Shown: positions 13,751-14,565 of the stretch, in pieces
Numbering within the stretch: the stretch's first letter is position 1
How the letters are laid out: each line of letters begins with the position of its first letter
Assembly: GCA_015655535.1 (NCBI GenBank)
Contig: JAATEW010000250.1
Span: forward strand, 1 to 14,565
DNA: 14,565 nucleotides
Reading direction: 5' to 3'
Source of the DNA: Hyphomicrobiales bacterium
GTDB lineage: Bacteria; Pseudomonadota; Alphaproteobacteria; Rhizobiales; Beijerinckiaceae
Made by a program: the position numbers and the translations under genes
Notes under the pieces: model-generated
The model's input: the letters and a program-made list of their open reading frames with translations, nothing else
Database searches by the model: none
What the model was told of the DNA's origin: nothing

Positions 13751-14565
13751 ATGGATGATCGCGCCGCACATGAGGCTGATACTGTGGCTATGGGCAAACA
13801 AAACCCGGCCCATCGCGTGCAGTTGAGCGAGATCGCGCTCATCGGCGTCTACGAAATTTCCAAAATCCTGACGGCGCCGACGAAGCTCGAGACGACGCTG
13901 GCGAGCGTCGTGAACCTTCTCTCGTCCTTCTTGCAGATGCGGCATGGAACCATCGTGCTCGTTGACGATGACGGCGTGCCGGAAGTCTCCGTCGATGCGG
14001 ATTGGAGCGAGGGCGCGCCGGAGCGGGCGCATCGGTTTCCCGATCGTGCGATCCGGCAGATCATCGCGACCGCTGTGCCGCTGGTCGTTCAGAATATCGC
14101 CGATCACGAGCTTTTCGACGCGGCTGATCTGACGGCGCTCGGCGCAGACGGCGTGAATGGCGCCAAGGTGTCCTTCATCGGCGTGCCGATCCGTGCCGGC
14201 GACCGCGTGGTGGGGACGCTCACGGTCGACCGCATCTGGGACGGCGACAGCGTATTTCGTTTCGATTCCGACGTGCGCTTCCTGGTGATGATCGCCAATC
14301 TCATCGGTCAGACGGTGAAATTGCATCGCGTCGTCGCCCGTGACCGCGATCGGCTGATCGAGGAAAGCCACCGGTTGCAGAAAGAGGTTGCAAAGCTGCA
14401 GCCCTCGTCGCCGGCCAAAGCCAAGATTTCCGGCATTATTGGCGAAAGCCCGCAGATCCGCGCGGTCATGGACAAGATCGCGATCGTCGCGCGCTCCAAC
14501 GCCACCATGCTGCTGCGCGGCGAATCCGGCACCGGCAAGGAACTCTTCGCCCGCGCCCTGCATGA
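13751..14565 (+). CDS. nifA: Nif-specific regulator NifA, 5' part (cut by window end)
   Basis: Transcriptional activator of nitrogen fixation genes, working with sigma54 at -24/-12 promoters. The window holds the first 271 codons of a protein usually 520-600 long. An N-terminal GAF sensor domain (about 28-190) shows IALIGVYEISKIL, LASVVNLLSSFLQMRHG, VPLVVQNIADHELF, VSFIGVPIRAGDRVVGTL, DRIWDGD and VRFLVMIANLIGQTVKLH, all very close to rhizobial NifA. A linker helix (DRDRLIEESHRLQKEV) leads to the AAA+ domain with IIGESPQIRAVM, ARSNATMLLRG and Walker A GESGTGKE at 257-264. The GAFTGA loop, the cysteine linker that makes alphaproteobacterial NifA oxygen-sensitive, and the DNA-binding end are outside. 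The call as nifA rather than vnfA/anfA rests on the GAF domain likeness. Confidence 0.93.
   Translation, partial: MDDRAAHEADTVAMGKQNPAHRVQLSEIALIGVYEISKILTAPTKLETTLASVVNLLSSFLQMRHGTIVLVDDDGVPEVSVDADWSEGAPERAHRFPDRAIRQIIATAVPLVVQNIADHELFDAADLTALGADGVNGAKVSFIGVPIRAGDRVVGTLTVDRIWDGDSVFRFDSDVRFLVMIANLIGQTVKLHRVVARDRDRLIEESHRLQKEVAKLQPSSPAKAKISGIIGESPQIRAVMDKIAIVARSNATMLLRGESGTGKELFARALH

Noticed and set aside
13544..14563. Long minus-strand reading frame (339 codons) at the right edge
   Set aside because: It lies antisense to nifA, whose translation matches NifA over its whole visible length; the antisense frame reads as histidine/arginine/aspartate-rich shadow sequence.

Overview
This window looks like chromosomal DNA of a GC-rich alphaproteobacterium of the Hyphomicrobiales (Rhizobiales), probably a free-living nitrogen fixer related to Beijerinckiaceae or Methylocystaceae. 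The reasons are the lysC/ubiG and comF-grxC-DUF1178 neighbourhoods, an NDUFAF5-like protein, short palindromic intergenic repeats of the kind common in this order, and the 5' part of nifA at the right edge. The genus cannot be fixed from the sequence alone.

Left part (1-5500), core functions. Aspartokinase lysC (minus) diverges from ubiG (plus). A palindromic repeat separates ubiG from a convergent minus-strand group comF-grxC-DUF1178, in which grxC and the DUF1178 gene share an ATGA overlap. comF diverges from an NDUFAF5-like methyltransferase-fold gene, which meets a small DUF805 membrane protein tail to tail with a 4-base overlap.

Middle (5500-7180), accessory. It holds a small secreted cysteine-rich protein that I do not recognise and a periplasmic SIMPL-domain (YggE-like) protein. 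Two intergenic clusters of perfect or near-perfect hairpins flank the SIMPL gene. One contains two copies of a ~54-bp palindromic element in opposite orientation. The other contains a 20-bp perfect stem followed by further stems.

Osmoprotectant transporter (7184-12144, minus). The gene order substrate-binding protein, permease, ATPase, permease matches the E. coli yehZYXW (osmF-osmW-osmV-osmY) set. Overlaps of 4 and 11 bases link the permease, ATPase and permease genes. An AT-rich gene for a predicted secreted protein of unknown function lies between the binding-protein gene and the first permease, and its stop overlaps the permease GTG start. Upstream, a RecD/Dda-like SF1 helicase gene touches the binding-protein gene (TGATG).

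Right edge (13236-14565). About 515 bases without a confident gene hold several dyads and one site matching the NifA upstream activator consensus TGT-N10-ACA. They precede nifA, which runs off the window after its GAF domain and the Walker A motif of its sigma54-activator domain. A nif region may therefore lie beyond the right edge.
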